This document shows, piece by piece, positions 1-15,300 of a stretch of 64,000 bases of DNA. The notes below the pieces were generated by a model that did no database searches, was not told the origin of the DNA, and saw nothing but the letters and a program-made list of their open reading frames with translations. Where the stretch lies: contig JAGVSM010000892.1 of NCBI GenBank assembly GCA_022494885.1, forward strand, positions 62,001 through 126,000, given 5' to 3'. Within the stretch, counting starts at the first letter, position 1. Each line of letters begins with the position of its first letter. The stretch comes from Micrasema longulum. Lineage: Eukaryota; Arthropoda; Insecta; Trichoptera; Brachycentridae. The translations under genes and the position numbers were made by a program.

Positions 1-67
1 GTCCCATGGTAGTACTGTAGACTCACGGACCAAAGATCCGAGGTTCAAATCCCACTCTACTACAACT
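1..67 (+). repeat. SINE-B fragment, tRNA-like head
   Basis: Starts at the window edge. It reads TGGTAGT then GAGGTTCAAATCCCACTCTAC, a box-B-like sequence. The same block occurs reversed at about 22700-22795, 46985-47088 and 53975-54065, which defines a dispersed tRNA-derived family. The upstream part is outside the window. Confidence 0.6.
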
Positions 68-193
68 CGACTTCCATTTTTCCAGCACAAGTTATTTAAG
101 ATTTTTAGAAAATGGTCTGAACATATATTTGAGTAAATGATAAGAGCTCAAGTATTTCTATTTGACCCTTAATTTTTTTATTTATATATATAC

Positions 194-311
194 CTTTAAG
201 AGCTTGGTCCACTCCTTGCATACGTCCCAGTACAGTGGCCAACTGGAGACCGTGGGCGGCTTTCTCTGCTGCTAGTTTGTCTGCATGTTGTTTCCTTTCG
301 TCAAGTTGAAC
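194..311 (-). CDS. Mic60: Mic60 exon 12 (last in window)
   Basis: Reads VQLDERKQHADKLAAEKAAH then GLQLATVLGRMQGVDQALK. The donor GTATAT shows that the gene continues past position 1 to the C-terminal mitofilin domain. Confidence 0.9.
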
Positions 312-3300
312 CTGGAAAAATAATACCACTCATACAGAATTAACACTTAATACAGAAATTCGTATTATGTATAATGAAAATAAATCAATTAAGAAAGCAC
401 AAAAACAAATTACAGTGAAAACCCCCTTTTTACGTTCTTCAAGGTAGCAAGAAAATAATGTGTAAAACCGAGGAAAACGCTAAAGTAAGGAAATGAAAAA
501 TGTATGGAAAAATAATTAGGGATTGTTTCAAATTAAATTTTGGGTAGAGCTGTAAAATTTCAGGGCCCCGATTACAATGACTGTCTATAAAGAAAAACCG
601 ATAATTGTGAACGAAAATGAATATATTCGCATGAACATTTAAAGTATCTTCGTCGGTAACCTTTAATTGAACATGTTTAGAAGAAAAAATTGTATGCATA
701 TTCTGCATTTCATACAGAAAACTTAATTTTACTTTGTAGGTAAAATTGAAGATAAATGATAACGGAGCCCAGGTAGCACTATAAAGTTTTGAGTAGCACA
801 CTTCCTGGAAATATCGAGTATTTCCTAAGTAATATAAATAAAACATACTGTTGGCAGAAATTTGAAAGCAGGTAAATTGTTCAAGAGAGGGAAAAATAAT
901 AAATTGTATTTGGTTGCGAATTATGTGGGTATGCATTGGTCAAGTATTGTCACAACTTCTACATCCTTTGTACCTACAACCACTGTTCACTTCCCCTCTC
1001 AGTATCCTTTGATCACCCGCCACATGAAGACCTCGTGTCGTACATCGCGGGTTTATTTCGTGCCGCATCATAAACTTTGTTTCCACCAACCACCAATGTT
1101 GAGCTCCAAATCAGGGACCTGCCCTCGTGTTAGTGCTGCTCGCAAGTGACCATTCGGACCACAGCAATTCCATCAAGAATGAAATAAAGTTCTAATTCAT
1201 CTCATTTGTTGAGGTTGTGACCGATTGACACTGCATACCGCATATCGAGGATCAATTATTTTTCTTAAAATAAGATACAGTCCACTTTTCTCAATAATCG
1301 TAGAAGGCCTAGGGCTTCGCCCCCCGCTATTTCTCGCCCCACATCCGCGTGAGAATTAATTTTCCCACTAGTATTTTTTTTGCAAACATATAGTTTTCTT
1401 TTTTTTTCCACACATAATAAACTATTTTTTTATTTTCTGTTCCCCTCTAAAACAATTTTTGCAATGTAAGCATTTCAAATTTCTGTCAGCGATATATATA
1501 TAGAGAAACAATTTAATCAAATTTGGTTACCTTCAACGCATGTTGGTCTAAAGTATCCTGTAACTGCAAATTAAATAATTCCATTTGTCTCTTAAGTTGA
1601 GCGGCCATTTCTCTATCGGATTCTGCTTTAGATACTGCCATCTGTTGACGAAATATACATAAATAAAATAACAAAATGGCACTGCGCAATGACTGATAAT
1701 TGAATAGAAACATTGCAAGCGTCTAGCAGATTGTGTTTAAATTTGGAGGTAAATGCCTTCCGTGGTAAGAAAACTTTAAACCTAGTTAAAAATTGTTGTT
1801 TTTACCTTCTGTTGGAAAAGTATGGCCCATTCCTTTCGCTCTTTTTCGAGTTCAATTTCTATTTTTGCTTTGATAACATCATTGTCTAAACCTGAAAAAT
1901 AAATTAAATAAAACGAATAATGAATTTTATCAACAATATTTCTGCATCTAGGAGGATGAAGAATACAATTCTCTGCGTGAAATAGAACCAGAACCCTGAA
2001 TGAGTGTTTTCGACTCGATGGCTGCTCTCAAGGAAAAATCCTGCACCTAAAAAATCTCATTCTCGCAAGACGAACGAAAAAACTATCACTGACGAAATTC
2101 AAAAAGCTACTAATTGGCGTCTGGCAGAAGTACTGGCCACTTTGCTGTTCGCGCGTGTGACATCTCTCACTCCCAAATATATCTGTATTATTTATTTATT
2201 AACGGACATTGTCCATGTATACAATTTATAGGGTTTAAATATTACAATAAAAGAATAGTTTAAAACATTAAAAAAAAGAAAAGAAGCATTGACAAACATA
2301 AGGTGCAGCAAGACAAGTCTGGACTATTTATTAAGTGCTCGTTTAAATCGTTGTAAACTTAAACCAAAAAAGTCCAGATCTTGTATTGAGTTAACAATAC
2401 GACAAAGACGGGTCATTGGAGAATTAAGCCATAGTTTGTTCTATGCTGATCGATGAACAGTACTTCATTGTTTCTCAATCTACGAGTCGGAATATTGAAT
2501 TTTACTTGTCCCAGTAATGATGAAACATTGATTATACCATTTAGTATGCCAAACATATTTATGGAGTCAATATTAGTTCTACGTTTTTGTAGACTAGAAA
2601 TATTTAACATTGACTATTTCAGCATAAGAATAATTATCTCTCTCTAGTCCGAGCATCCACGCTATTTTTCGAAGCAAGCGATATTGGACTGATTCAATGT
2701 GATTTATGCGATTGACATAGAATGGAGACCAGACCACGGAGGCATATTCTAGAAGAGGGCGAACAGTTGAGCAATAAAGAGTTTTGATTGTACGGACATT
2801 AGTAAAATCAGAGGATATTCTATTAATGAAGCCAAGTAATTTCAGTGATTTATTTACTGTATTATCTATATGCTCGTTGTATGTCAGTTTATAGTCCAAA
2901 ACAACTCCTAAATCTCTGATGGACTTAACTACATCAATTTTGGAGTTTTCTTATAGGTGCTCGAAGGAAATCGGTTGTTTTGTTCTATGAAATGACATTA
3001 TTTTGCATTTTTTAATATTCAGTTTAAGAGTGAGACGTAAAGAGTGTGTGAGACAATTGTGTACTCGGTTCTCTTTTACATCATACACTGCGAATTGTGA
3101 CACATAGATAATCTTTTTATTGTATTAGTGATTTATCTGCGATTTCTGATAAAATCCCTTTTCTGTTAAGTTTCTGTTTTTAATAAGTGTAAATTATTTA
3201 ATCAAAAAATATTTTAACTGATACGTAAATTAATAATGGAGGAATACCAAAAATCTTCACCGGGGAACAACACGTCACCGGGAACGAAGAGTTGAAAAAT

Positions 3301-6300
3301 TATCTCGCTGTTTTTCATTTCGGCAGGTAGCCAGTAAAAAAATTATAAATTTCGTGTATATTTGAATGGACACCCGGGCAAAAAGGTTCAAATGATTGAT
3401 CATGTTTTGTAAATGGCATAATCAGGATCCTTACCCCTAAGAGAGTCATCCACCTTTTGTGTCAGCTCACAGTTGACCTTGGCCAGACGCTGCTGGTATA
3501 GGAGGACCCTCTTCAGGGCGACTAGGAGTAGGGCGTCAGGATCCCCCCCTCGAGTATCCAATCGAAGGTCATTGATGTCCGCTCGAGGGAAGATAGCCTG
3601 AAATATATTTGTATTGACAAATGGGATGAAACTTATTCTGCGGCTCAAAATGGTGTCAATATAATAATAATGTGGCTAGATAACAATCTCTTAACTTTAA
3701 ATATTGACAAAACAAAATATATAAAATTTATTAAAACCACAGTGGGACAGCCTAAACAAAACCCTCAATTAAAAATATGCTCTGAAATACTTGAATCAGT
3801 ACACCATATAAAATATTTGGGAATAATTATTGATAAATATTTTAAATGGACAGAACACATCGAATATATAACACAAAAAATTAGAAAACTTTCCCATATC
3901 TTTAAGTCAATACGTAACATCTTATCCCTTATTAAACTCAAGCAACTATATTTTATTTTATGTAATTCAATTATAACTTATGGCATAATAAGATGGGGAG
4001 GCACTAATAAATCGATATTAAAACCTCTCGAATCTGCTCAAAAATCAATCATTAAAATGATTTTTAAAAAGCCCTTCAGGTACCCCAGCGTCAAGTTATT
4101 TGAAGAATTCGAGATCTTAGATATAAGACAATTATATAGTTTTAGAATAATAATGTTTGTGCAAGTAAATTATTCTATCAAATCCCAAAAAGAACACTCC
4201 CACACTACCAGAAGTCACACTAGAGGATGGGTCATGGGGTCTATCACAAACTCTAAATTCGGGCAAAGAAATTTCAGGATTCTGGGCCCAAAAATATTCA
4301 ATATGCTACCCAAAGATTGCAAAACCATGACCCAGATTCAATTTAACAAATTTGTAAAAAAATGGTTACTGGATTTAGGTCGAGAAAAATCGGAAAATTA
4401 ACTAAAAATAAATTCCTAATAAATTAATATTGTATAACTGTTTAGTATATTAACAAGTAGGTAGTAATGTTATTGTTTATTTTGGCATAAAAATGTCTGC
4501 CTTAAAACAGGTTGTACCTAGTTAGGCAGACTAGACATGATCCAGAGAAATCTATTACCTATAGTAGGGCCAATTTAATAGGTCACATTTGACATTTGTC
4601 GGTTTTAGCTTCATAGTGAGGTGACCTGCTTAAAAACATCGATTAAAGTTAATGAATCGATTCGCACTTTAAACATAATATATGCGAATTGAATTCAGTT
4701 ACTATGAAAAAGTACTTATAGGTACTGTAATTTTATTTTTAAAACCATAAGTCAAATCCCTGTCCCATTATAACTTTCTATCGTAAATTTAAGGAACAAA
4801 ATAAGATAAGTACATAATTTAACAAAATTATCAACATTCGATTTTTCTGGGTAACATCCCTAGTGTTTAAAAAGAAAAAGGGTTCACTGATGCAACACCG
4901 TAACGACGTTTAGAACAGAAAAAGTTTATTATGTTTAGAATGGTTTATTAGTGAAAGTAAATTGTAAAATTACCTTCTTTTGTCGTTATTACAATAAATA
5001 TGTAATCGCAATTGAAAAAAGTTAAGCAATTGTGCAGTTCTAAAGTCGAAAAAATAAATAATATTTTATTACCGCCCTTACAAGGTTATGTTGTTGAATT
5101 TTTAAGAAAGTGTCAAATGTGACCTATTAAATTGGCCCTAATATAAGTGTTTATGTAGTAGATAAAGTTATTGTTATATTTGTTAATAAACTTTGATTAT
5201 TATTATTATTTTATTATTACTATATAAGCCGTTTTCTATCGAGTCCGGGTGTCGACCCTTATACATGGGAGCGAAGTAAAGAATTGAAAAAAATAAGGAT
5301 GAAAGTTTGTTCAATTTGGCCCAGGACTGCGAGCAACAGAGGCGTGTCATACACCTGGTGCCTGACACCCGCTCGGCACTGAGCAAGATAATGTTGAATA
5401 AAGAAGAAAGAAATAAACACCTCAAGCTCTGTGATGAAATGCTTCCGAGCTTCCTCCACTTGTGGCCAATATTTGGAAGCTACATCAGCAGCAGCCTTGC
5501 TTTTCTCATACTCGTAGCGAATTGAGCCCAATTCCGTTCGTGCGCGATCTCCGACAGCAATAACTGCAAATAAAATTAATAAAATAATTAACAGATTCAT
5601 ATCAATTTAGTGTTCTCCTGCAGTTCTTTGGGCATACTTCCGGGGGGAACTCTGATAGTTTGGAGAAAACTATTTCCCTGGGAAGTGTCGAAGGGACAAG
5701 GTCGCGTGGACGTCAACCGACAAGATGGAGCGGCACAGTCACTGAATTATCAGAATCATCACTGACGAATGCCTATAGAAGAGCACAAGACCATTCCAGA
5801 TGGAGGGAGACTGTCTACAGACGAGCCATGCCCGGAGTCAGGCGTAATCACCATCCTCATACATGAGGCACGGATTGAACAGAGAGTGTGTTTACGACCA
5901 ATGGGCATAAACATTTATAAAAATATTTAATTAATAATTATATTTGTAAAAATAAAATAAAGTGCTCAGAAAACTCAAATCAGTGTTTGATTTCTTTTAT
6001 TGTTTAAATATAGAATTCTACAAAATAAACACCAAATCCATCAATAAACATATTTAGGTCGAAAAAATACAGGAATTAATCATAAAAGATATTTAACTCT
6101 TGTGTGGCTGTGATGTCACACTAGTCGACATAGGGCACAAGACTTGATGACTCGACCTCTCTTATTTTTTGAAATGATGAAGTCGTATTTTTTGTTATCT
6201 TCAAATGGACATTTTTACACCGGATTTGGAAAGTAAAATTTTTAGGACTATGCTGGATGTTAATACAAAAAAAAAATATCCTTAGTGTGCGAAGAATGAA

Positions 6301-9300
6301 TGTCCGCTAAAACAGAAACACATCTGCATAAGAGAGAGCACGAAGATAGAACTCATAACAAGGAAGACAGAGACGCTGCTCTTTGGCGGGTGTTGTGTAA
6401 AACCAATTCAGTCTTCAGTCGGTTGATGACAGTGATAGGGGACGCATGTGCATAATATGAGGGGCGTATTTATGATTTTTAATTTATTTTGATATAACAC
6501 GGCTAAATCATATGTTTATTTGTTTAAATTATGGAAAAGTAATTATTAAACAGTATGTCTCCATGTTTTTTTTTATTCAAATATCTGAACTTTAGAATAT
6601 TCCATCTTTTACAAGTGGTAACACAATGTTACATCACCGCGCGCAGAGGTATTATTTACCACCCTGTGTTTTAAGAGTTTAAAAAAACCGTGTATAATAA
6701 ACAAAGTTATTTTGAAATAACTTCGTTTTAAATTTCAGTGTCAAGTAATTTTGAAATATTAATTTTATCACTGCCTTATGATAAATAGGAGATTCAAAAA
6801 GTTCTCACATAATTTCTTCAGAGCTTCTTCAACGCCAGTCTCCGCTTCTATCTTCCTTTCATTAGCAACCTTCAGTTCTTCCCACAAGCCCTTGGCTAAA
6901 CCAGTATCAGCACAGCTTTCCATTGCCTTAAAAAGAAAAAAATATACTTCAATCATCGTAATTTTTCATTCCTTTGAAAACTAAACTATTTTGACAATGA
7001 CTTGGGCAGAATATAGGAATTTAGATATTATTTTGATATCACCGATGGTGATTAATTTGAATGGGACAATATGAATATTGAGGAATAAATAAATATACAC
7101 ACAAATTCTGTATATTTTTTTATTAAACCTTGTACGCACAGTAAAACCTCGTTTTTACGCTCCTCTATTTTATGTTTTCCCGCTTTTTACACCGAAATGT
7201 TCAGGACCCATTTTTCTTCATACATTCTCATACAAATATTCCCCCCAATTAACGTTTTTTACCACCCCGTTGCACGTTTATTTTTTTTTTTAGTTTATTT
7301 GATGTTTGAAAAAAGTCAAAATCATGTCGTAATAATGGTGCCACCCGGACACCGCGAATGAAGAATAAAAACAGGAAAACACTAGTAAAGGATAAATTAT
7401 TATCTTAACCTAAATTCAAAGCAGGTGCAGTGTAATTGACCTTTTGGTTCAAGTGTTTTCATTTAGGGTTTGTTTTAGTTTTCATTTGAACAAAAACGTC
7501 ATATTGACTTGTACAAACTATGATACGCAGTTGTCAAACCTTTGGAAACAAAAAAGTTTTGATATCATTAAACTGCAATGTTTAAATCATAACAATAGAA
7601 ATATTTGAAGTTATAAAAAATATGGTTTAAAAAGTTGTCATAAAAATGGAAACAATTTTGCCGCAATCAATTTTGTCATATGACAGTTGTTTCTAGTGAT
7701 GCCATTCAAAAAAAGGTGATACCATATAAATAAAGTTTCCTAACATTAAGGGGAAAAATTATTGTATGTTATTTTATGCAAATTCGAAATTCTATTTTTG
7801 TTTTTTATTTTATTTACACACAAAATAATTTTAACAAGCTGCTTTTAAATCCAATAAAAAAACAGATTGCATAATATTGTTTGAAAAAATGTAAAAATAT
7901 TTTTAGTGAAATCATTGAAAATAGGTAAAAAAAATATTGTCAATTTTCACTTATCACCGTTTTTACAATTTTTCTGGAAGTATATCTACACTATAGTGTA
8001 GCAAATCAATTTTATTTTGATGTAATTCCTATTCTTTCCATACATTTTTCATTTCCTTACTTTAGCGTTTTCCTCAGTTTTACACTTTTTTTTCTTGTTT
8101 CCTTGAAAAACGTAAAAAGGGGTTTTACTGTATTTTTATTTTATTTATTTTTTAAAGAAGCGTTCTGATTCTATTGCACACACATAACTGTATTATCTAT
8201 CAGCTTGGACACAGATATCTTTAGTACCTACATACGGAATGAAAAATATGTTTTATATTCATAAGAATTGATTCAGGTCCGAAGGGGTGTTAATTAAAAA
8301 TTTAAACTCACATCATTAACCCTTTTCGTGTACTCTTTAAAAACATTGATGGCATAAAGATACGCTGCCTTTGTTTCTAACAATTCCTTAGCCGCAACAG
8401 CACTAGAATCTTCCTTCTCTTTCGGTGGCTCGTTAATTTTTTGTTTGGTATTGACAATGGGATCTAAAAGGGGAAAAAAGAAATACACATTTATAATTAT
8501 TCAAGAAAATAAAACAAAAAGGAATGCAGCGGACCCTTATTTTACACAGCTTCAAAAAGTAAATTTTGTCCAAGGTATCTTGTTGATATAAATCAGCAAA
8601 AACAAAAAAATACTTTTCAAATTTATTCAAACAGTATTTCAAATTTCTGCAGAACCATTAGAGGCAAATTGATTGATTTCAAAGTAAGTGATTTTCTTTA
8701 AATTATTGAATGTAGGTGTCATAGGGCCATACTAATTATATTTCCCTACACCAGGTTTAAATGAAGAAATAACTATACCCGGTTTAACTATTTATAACCG
8801 ATATAAAAAAAGCTTACTTATAAAAATATTTATTGCCTAGAATAACAATTCTCAGGTTATTTCATGCTTATTTTTTTTTAACAGTTAACACTGATGTGTG
8901 CGCGTTCGCAGTAACTTACAACATCAAACAAACGTCAAAGTCAAATCGACACTACGGTCAGTGTAATGGGAACATGGAAAAAACCGTTAAAAAAATAAAT
9001 CAAAATTATAAAGAAGAGGAGAAGGTAAAAACGAGTTCTTTAGTTTATTTGTGTTTCTTTTTTTATCACAATTAATTAAAACACATACAAACATAAAACA
9101 TTTCAGATATTATTTAAACAAATAATTAAAAGTCACTTGAATCGCATTGAGAAGGTCGCGGGACTTCGATATTGTTTAAAATTGAAAGAAAAACTGATAT
9201 ACTATCCATTTTGATTACCGAAAAATATGACATTTGACAGATCACGTGCTTATTCCAGCATTATACTATATAATGTGCAGGTATAAGTTTCTATGGTCGC

Positions 9301-12300
9301 TATCCTAGATTTAAACCGAGTTTAACTCTATGCGAGGTTTATAAGTAATACTTTTTGCTATACCATCATTATTCTACCACTATTCTCAAGCTTAACTTTA
9401 AAGCCGTATAAGTAAGGCCCATATCAGTCAGTTCAGATCCCAACTAAAATCCCACTTCTTTAAACTATCATACCCTCAATTTTAAATCTGGAAATAATAA
9501 TATATCACTTAAGTTTAGTTAGAATGTAAGTTTAGATATATAATTGTAAAGCGCCCTTGGGGTGATTTTTTACAAAAATGGCGCTATATAAATCAGCCAG
9601 ATATTATTATTATTAATATTATCTTCTTTGAAGCTTTTGGGAAAAAAAAAATTACAAGCCCGCCTTACAACTACAAGATTCAGGTACATAATTCATATTG
9701 AACAATTTGCAAACAAATTTACATAGACAATTAGAAAATAACAAAATCAGTTACATTTTATATGAAACCTCTATGTAATAAGTGAGTACGAAAATATTAA
9801 TATTATATTAAAAAAATAATAATAATCTGTTGGTGTTATAACTTACCTGGTTTTAAAGGTTCTTCAAATTCATTTTTTTTCTTGGCAGGATCTTCATTGC
9901 GTGGATAGGGAGTTCCCTGCATTTCGATAGGAGCTGTAGAATTAGATCGCAAAACGAGAAAGCTGTTAGTACTGAAAACATTTAGTTAATAAATCAATTA
10001 CTTGATAAGCCTTTTTATGATTTGAACTATTCTATAATCTCGACTGCGATATATGGCAAAATGTTATTTCATTCGTCTCACGGTATGTTGTTCTCTTTAT
10101 ATGACATTAATGTTCCAATTTTTTCGTGAATTTGTATCCATTAACAAGAAAAAAAAGGGAATTCTGATTGAGCAGCTTAAAAGGAAAAACACTACTGTCC
10201 ATGATCTGTTTTTGGGCAGTTAATCTAACTTCAATGTTCAAGTTCGCTGGGAGCTATATCGTCACGTCCTTCACTAGGGGCCAAACAACTCTATTTTTTC
10301 TCTACAAAATGAATGACCAGAATCTGATACAAACATCGAATGTTAAGGATCTAGGGGTTAGATTTGTGAGCACCCTGACATTTCATGAACACAATCAGTG
10401 GTAATCCATTGAAGAGGTTAGGATTTGTTCTGCGTACTGCCAGGGTTTTTGAAAATACCCGCGTACTGAGAACTCTTTACAACTCCTTGGTGCGAAGTAG
10501 ACTCGAGAGTGGCTCGATGATTTGGTGGCCACATAAATTGAAGTACTCTCTTATGATAGAGAATCTATTGATCTGTTCCATGTGCCCGAAGGGGTTTTCC
10601 GGAGCAGGATTCTCCTACTACTTTGACATAAGTCTCTTTCATAATTTTTTATCTTTTTTATATGTACGTATTGAATATATGTTTATAATGTATATGTTAT
10701 ATTTAAATAATTGATTTGAATATGGCAACTCATGTTTTACAGATACTGCTTTGTATCAAAATGATACCAGGGATTTTATCTACAGAAAACATCAACATTA
10801 TTACTTTTATTTTATCAATTACGATAATGAATAAGTAAACAAATCAATTTCAGCGTGTGGAACTAAAATACAATAAAGATGTGATATGAATGAATATATT
10901 AGTGAAATATTTTGTAGAGATACAAAGCATTTTTAAAATAGTTTTTAATGTTTGATGATTGCGTCAAACTATGAATACTGATTATCTTAAAATACCTTGG
11001 ATTGGTCCATCAGACTCAAAATGCATCTTGCTATGTTTGTTTTCAGGAGCGTTAGAAATATCATGTGAAACTGCAGAATTAGATAAGTTAAGATGTAAAA
11101 AAAGCTGTTAACAACCGAAAGATAAAACTTTTTGTTATCATTTGTGAAAATTGATTTAAAAATAAATCATATTAATAAAAATACTTTGAATGTTATTTGT
11201 AATAAAGATATGAGTCTCGAAGATGTCGTAAAAACGATGAAACCAGTGTGTGGTTAATATAAATTTGAAGATTAGAGTATTACTCGTCTTTTATTTTTAT
11301 AATAAATTACAATTAACTTCAACCACGAATTTTTACTTAAAGATTTGTATTAGGTGTTAACAGAAGTTGTGTCTGTTTTTTTTCCAAATTTAAAAATGAG
11401 CACCAAAAGTAAAACAGAATACGTCATTCGAAAGAAAATTTTCCGCTCTACAAGATGTTGCGCTTGCTTTTACGTAACGTATATTATTTAAAAATGTTTA
11501 TTTGTATTTTTGTATTTTGTAGTTTTTTTTTTTTTTTTGCACTACAACAGGCCAGGAAGCCCAATTACAGTGGTGAATTACATCACAGAACACCCAGGCT
11601 TGAGAAAAATCACATTTAATTTTTGTGTTCTCACCGGAAATCGAACCCGGAACCTTCCGTGTGTGAGTCAAGCGTCTTGACCACTACACCACGGAGGCCG
11701 CCCGCATTTGAAGCACTGACTTTGTGGTTACTCATTATAATAAAATAAATATAAATGAAACTGAATTCGCCAACCATCCGATAGAAAATAATCATAATTT
11801 CAATAGACACTGGATTAAAAGTTCTTCATTGTTGAAAATTAAATATCAAAATTAGACAACCTGGAAATCTTAGAAATTAAAAAAGCGATTCATAATAAGA
11901 AAATATTAATAAATAACTAAATAAACAATATTTCCTTTAGTCCACTCCAGTCTAGTTTCGAACATATCCATCTCACTTTACAATTCCCATCTTTACAACA
12001 GCAACATGATTTACAATTATATCTTCATTGCAGACCTGAAAACACCAGCAAAGCAATAGAATCGATGTCTAATACACTAAATTGCGTGTCAACATGGACA
12101 AAAGAGTATGGTTTACTAATAAACCCGTCTAAAACACAAATTATGTTTGCAGGTAGTCAAAGATTGCTTAGTAAGCTAGACATACCTTCACTTAATCCTC
12201 TTATTGTCAATGGTACCAATATTCAGTACAGGAAATCCGTAAAAAATCTAGGAGTACTAATGGATGAACATCTCTGCTGGCGAGCTCATACTAATGAATT

Positions 12301-15300
12301 AAGCCGCAAAATATTTTTCAGTCTACACTCACTTAGAAGGTTGCAAAAATTCTTACCCATTAGTACTAAATGCACTCTTGTACAAGCATTACTACTACCC
12401 ATTCTAGATTACGCTGATGTTTCCATGACTGATTTAAGCTGTGAGCAACTCGATAAACTTGAACGACTTCAGAATACATGCATAAGGTACATTTTTGGTC
12501 TTAGGAAATATGACCACATTTCTGATTATCGTAGGCAACTGAAATGGCTCAAAATTAGACAGCGAGAGACTATCACTCCCTCTCACTTCTGTTCAATGTA
12601 CTTCATAGTCCTAACGCTCCTATATACCTGTGTGAAAAATTTCAACGCTTATCAGTTCATGGTTTACCTCTTCGTTCTCATTCTCAAGGCACTCTCTTAA
12701 TACCCATCCACAATTCCTCTTTCTTCTCTAACTCATATAGTGTCCATGCGGCTCGACTGTGGAATCATCTCCCATCCACCATCAAAGATGTTACTACATT
12801 ATCTCTGTTTAAATCACGTCTGAAGAAACATCTCCTTTCTCTTCCTTAATCTCTCCTCCTTTCCTTTTTCCTCTTTCCTCTTTTTTCCTTTTTCCCGTTG
12901 AGTAATAGTTTTGACTTAAGGTAATTTATAAACAAATACGTTTATTTCTATTTTTATATATTTTTAACTTTTTAATCTTTTTTTTTCTATTGAATATGTT
13001 CTGTAACTTGAATTATAAAAATAAAACTTTTATTTTATTGGTTGGTTGGAAGAAATTGCCATTTGGCAATAAGCCCGCCAATGTACAAATAACATTATGT
13101 ACAAAAAGTTAAATAAATAAAAAAAAACATGACAAAAAGATTTGATTTATAGGCTCCATGTTTCGATGTATACTTATTCAATAATATTCAGTAATCACTG
13201 TTATAATATAATATGATAAGATTAATTAGTTAAATATAACTTTATTAAGAAGCTTGTGTAGCTTTGAAACCGGTCGGTAGAAAAAAAAAATATAAGGGAT
13301 CATTTTCGAAACCACTTTTTGTTCGCGTTCAATTGAGAAAATAAAACTGCTAAAGCTACCCGCAATATTTGCACAGAGAACGGTTAAGATGCTATGAATT
13401 ATTGACTAATTCATTATGAAACAGTTAAGAAAAATATATTATTGACTAATTTGTTGCAATTTTGCCTTTATTTGGAAAAAAACCGATGTAAATGTTAACA
13501 CCCAATATTATTGCGTAGTATTTTTTGTATCCTTTACTTGATGTTATAAACACGTTACTGTTATCAAAAGTAACAAGTCCCATAGTAATTGCAAAAAGCG
13601 GATTTTTATTTGTTAAATTTGGAAACTCTCCATTACGCACACAGAAGTAAAGGCTATTAAAGATTTGGATGCACTGTACGTTAATATTCATAGTAATAGG
13701 TCTTACGTGGAATTGGTGCCAGGATATTGGAAGAGGACAGCTCCTTGCTGGGTTTGGACTCGCCGAATACCATGTCTGACGCTGAGGAAGCCATGTCCTT
13801 GACCTGCGTCACCCAGGATCCGAGGAACTTGTCCGGGTCCATAATGGCCAGGGCATCTTCAGTCCAGGGAATATACTCCTGAAGGAGTTTCCGGAATTCT
13901 GGATTGCTACTGCAAAGACCAAAAAACAGCTAAATAAATCAATTGAATTCTTACATCGTCAGAAATAATCGGAGCATGCCCATGAGATTATGCGCGAATA
14001 TAAAGGTTTGTTTTTATTATTAATTTATTTAGCATGTTTTCAGAATGTTCGCAAGTGAAAACTCCCATTATAAACATGCAATAAGTATTTTTTTGGGTGA
14101 TCCACGCTTGTGATGAACGCTTCAGCTACCATTGCAGGAGCCATCTTCAAGGAAAACTGTGTGTTTTATAGAAAAAAATATGTGTTTACGTTCTAGTAAT
14201 TTGTATAGTATTGCAATCGGCAGTAGGCACATTCCTTGTCATTTTTGTAGTGTGTGGTGCTGGGAACCATGTTTCTTTTAATTTAATTTAATTTATTTTT
14301 AGTTACATTGAGAACATTACAAAGTATCCAATTAATTTTTAACACATTACAAAATATACATTTCAGATTTATTAAATAGAAAAAAAAAGTCATGTAAAAT
14401 TGACATACATATTACAATTTGAATTGAGGGGATGGCCATTCGATGGATAAGATAGCTAATTTTATAGCAGCAGGAGTGGTGTGGAGCAAGTCCAAGAGCT
14501 CAGCATAATTATTAGCTGTTCTGTGGATGCTCACCAGGGGAGGGGAGAATGGTGGGTAATATTTATACTTTACCATACATACTGGATAGCTAAAAAAATC
14601 TTATAAGCCTACATTGTAAACATTTTTTTTTCTTCGCCTTATGCTGACCGCTGGAATCGAGTACCTACTTGACAAAATACAAGGTGACGAGTTCTATGAA
14701 CGGGTACCCTGTGTAAAATGTTTTCAATAATTATATACGCATAGTTATCATAGTTCTTACTGGGCATATGCGAGGGTTATTCCAGTCGTTCCTAATACTG
14801 CTAGGAGCAATTTGCTTCCAAGACCAGCCTGTCTAGGCTCTTCGTCAAAAGGCTGCTTGGGCGGTGGCGGAGGGGGTGTAGAAGTGGACGACTGTGACGC
14901 CAGCTGGCGGACATTGTTACTTCGGCACGCATTTAGCTGTAATAAAAATAAAACATTATTAACAAATAGATAGGTACCTTTTGGACATGTTCCTTTCTAT
15001 AGATCCCATGGATCTGTTTGTGCCGCTGTTTCCTCTTGGGACGCTGATTGCCAGCTATCGCGCTACCTATTTTGGGGTCTGCCTGGGAGTCTTCTTCCTT
15101 CGGGGTTCTATTGAAGTGCGATACATGGACGTCTGTCCTCCCCCATTCTGTTGACATGTTCATTCTAGTACCGCCTTCGTTGTCTTCTCCATCTTACAAT
15201 GAATTCCATACCGCACGTGCTCGAATATCAGTGTTTCTCATGCGGTCTTGTGGCATGTTTCCGGTTATGAATCAGAGAGTTCGCATCTCGGAACTTCTCA

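Noticed and set aside
439..936. 165-codon minus-strand ORF
   Set aside because: It lies in a Mic60 intron over a transposon end, is rich in Phe/Ile/Tyr as expected of AT-rich chance frames, and has no recognisable motif.
6095..6690. Possible TTAA element near AACTCTTGTGTGG
   Set aside because: The proposed inverted ends agree over only about 10 bases, not enough to call.
8722..9422. Possible MITE with GGGCC ends
   Set aside because: The ends (GGGCCATACTAATTATA and reversed GGGCCTTACTTATACGG) match only loosely and no target duplication is visible.
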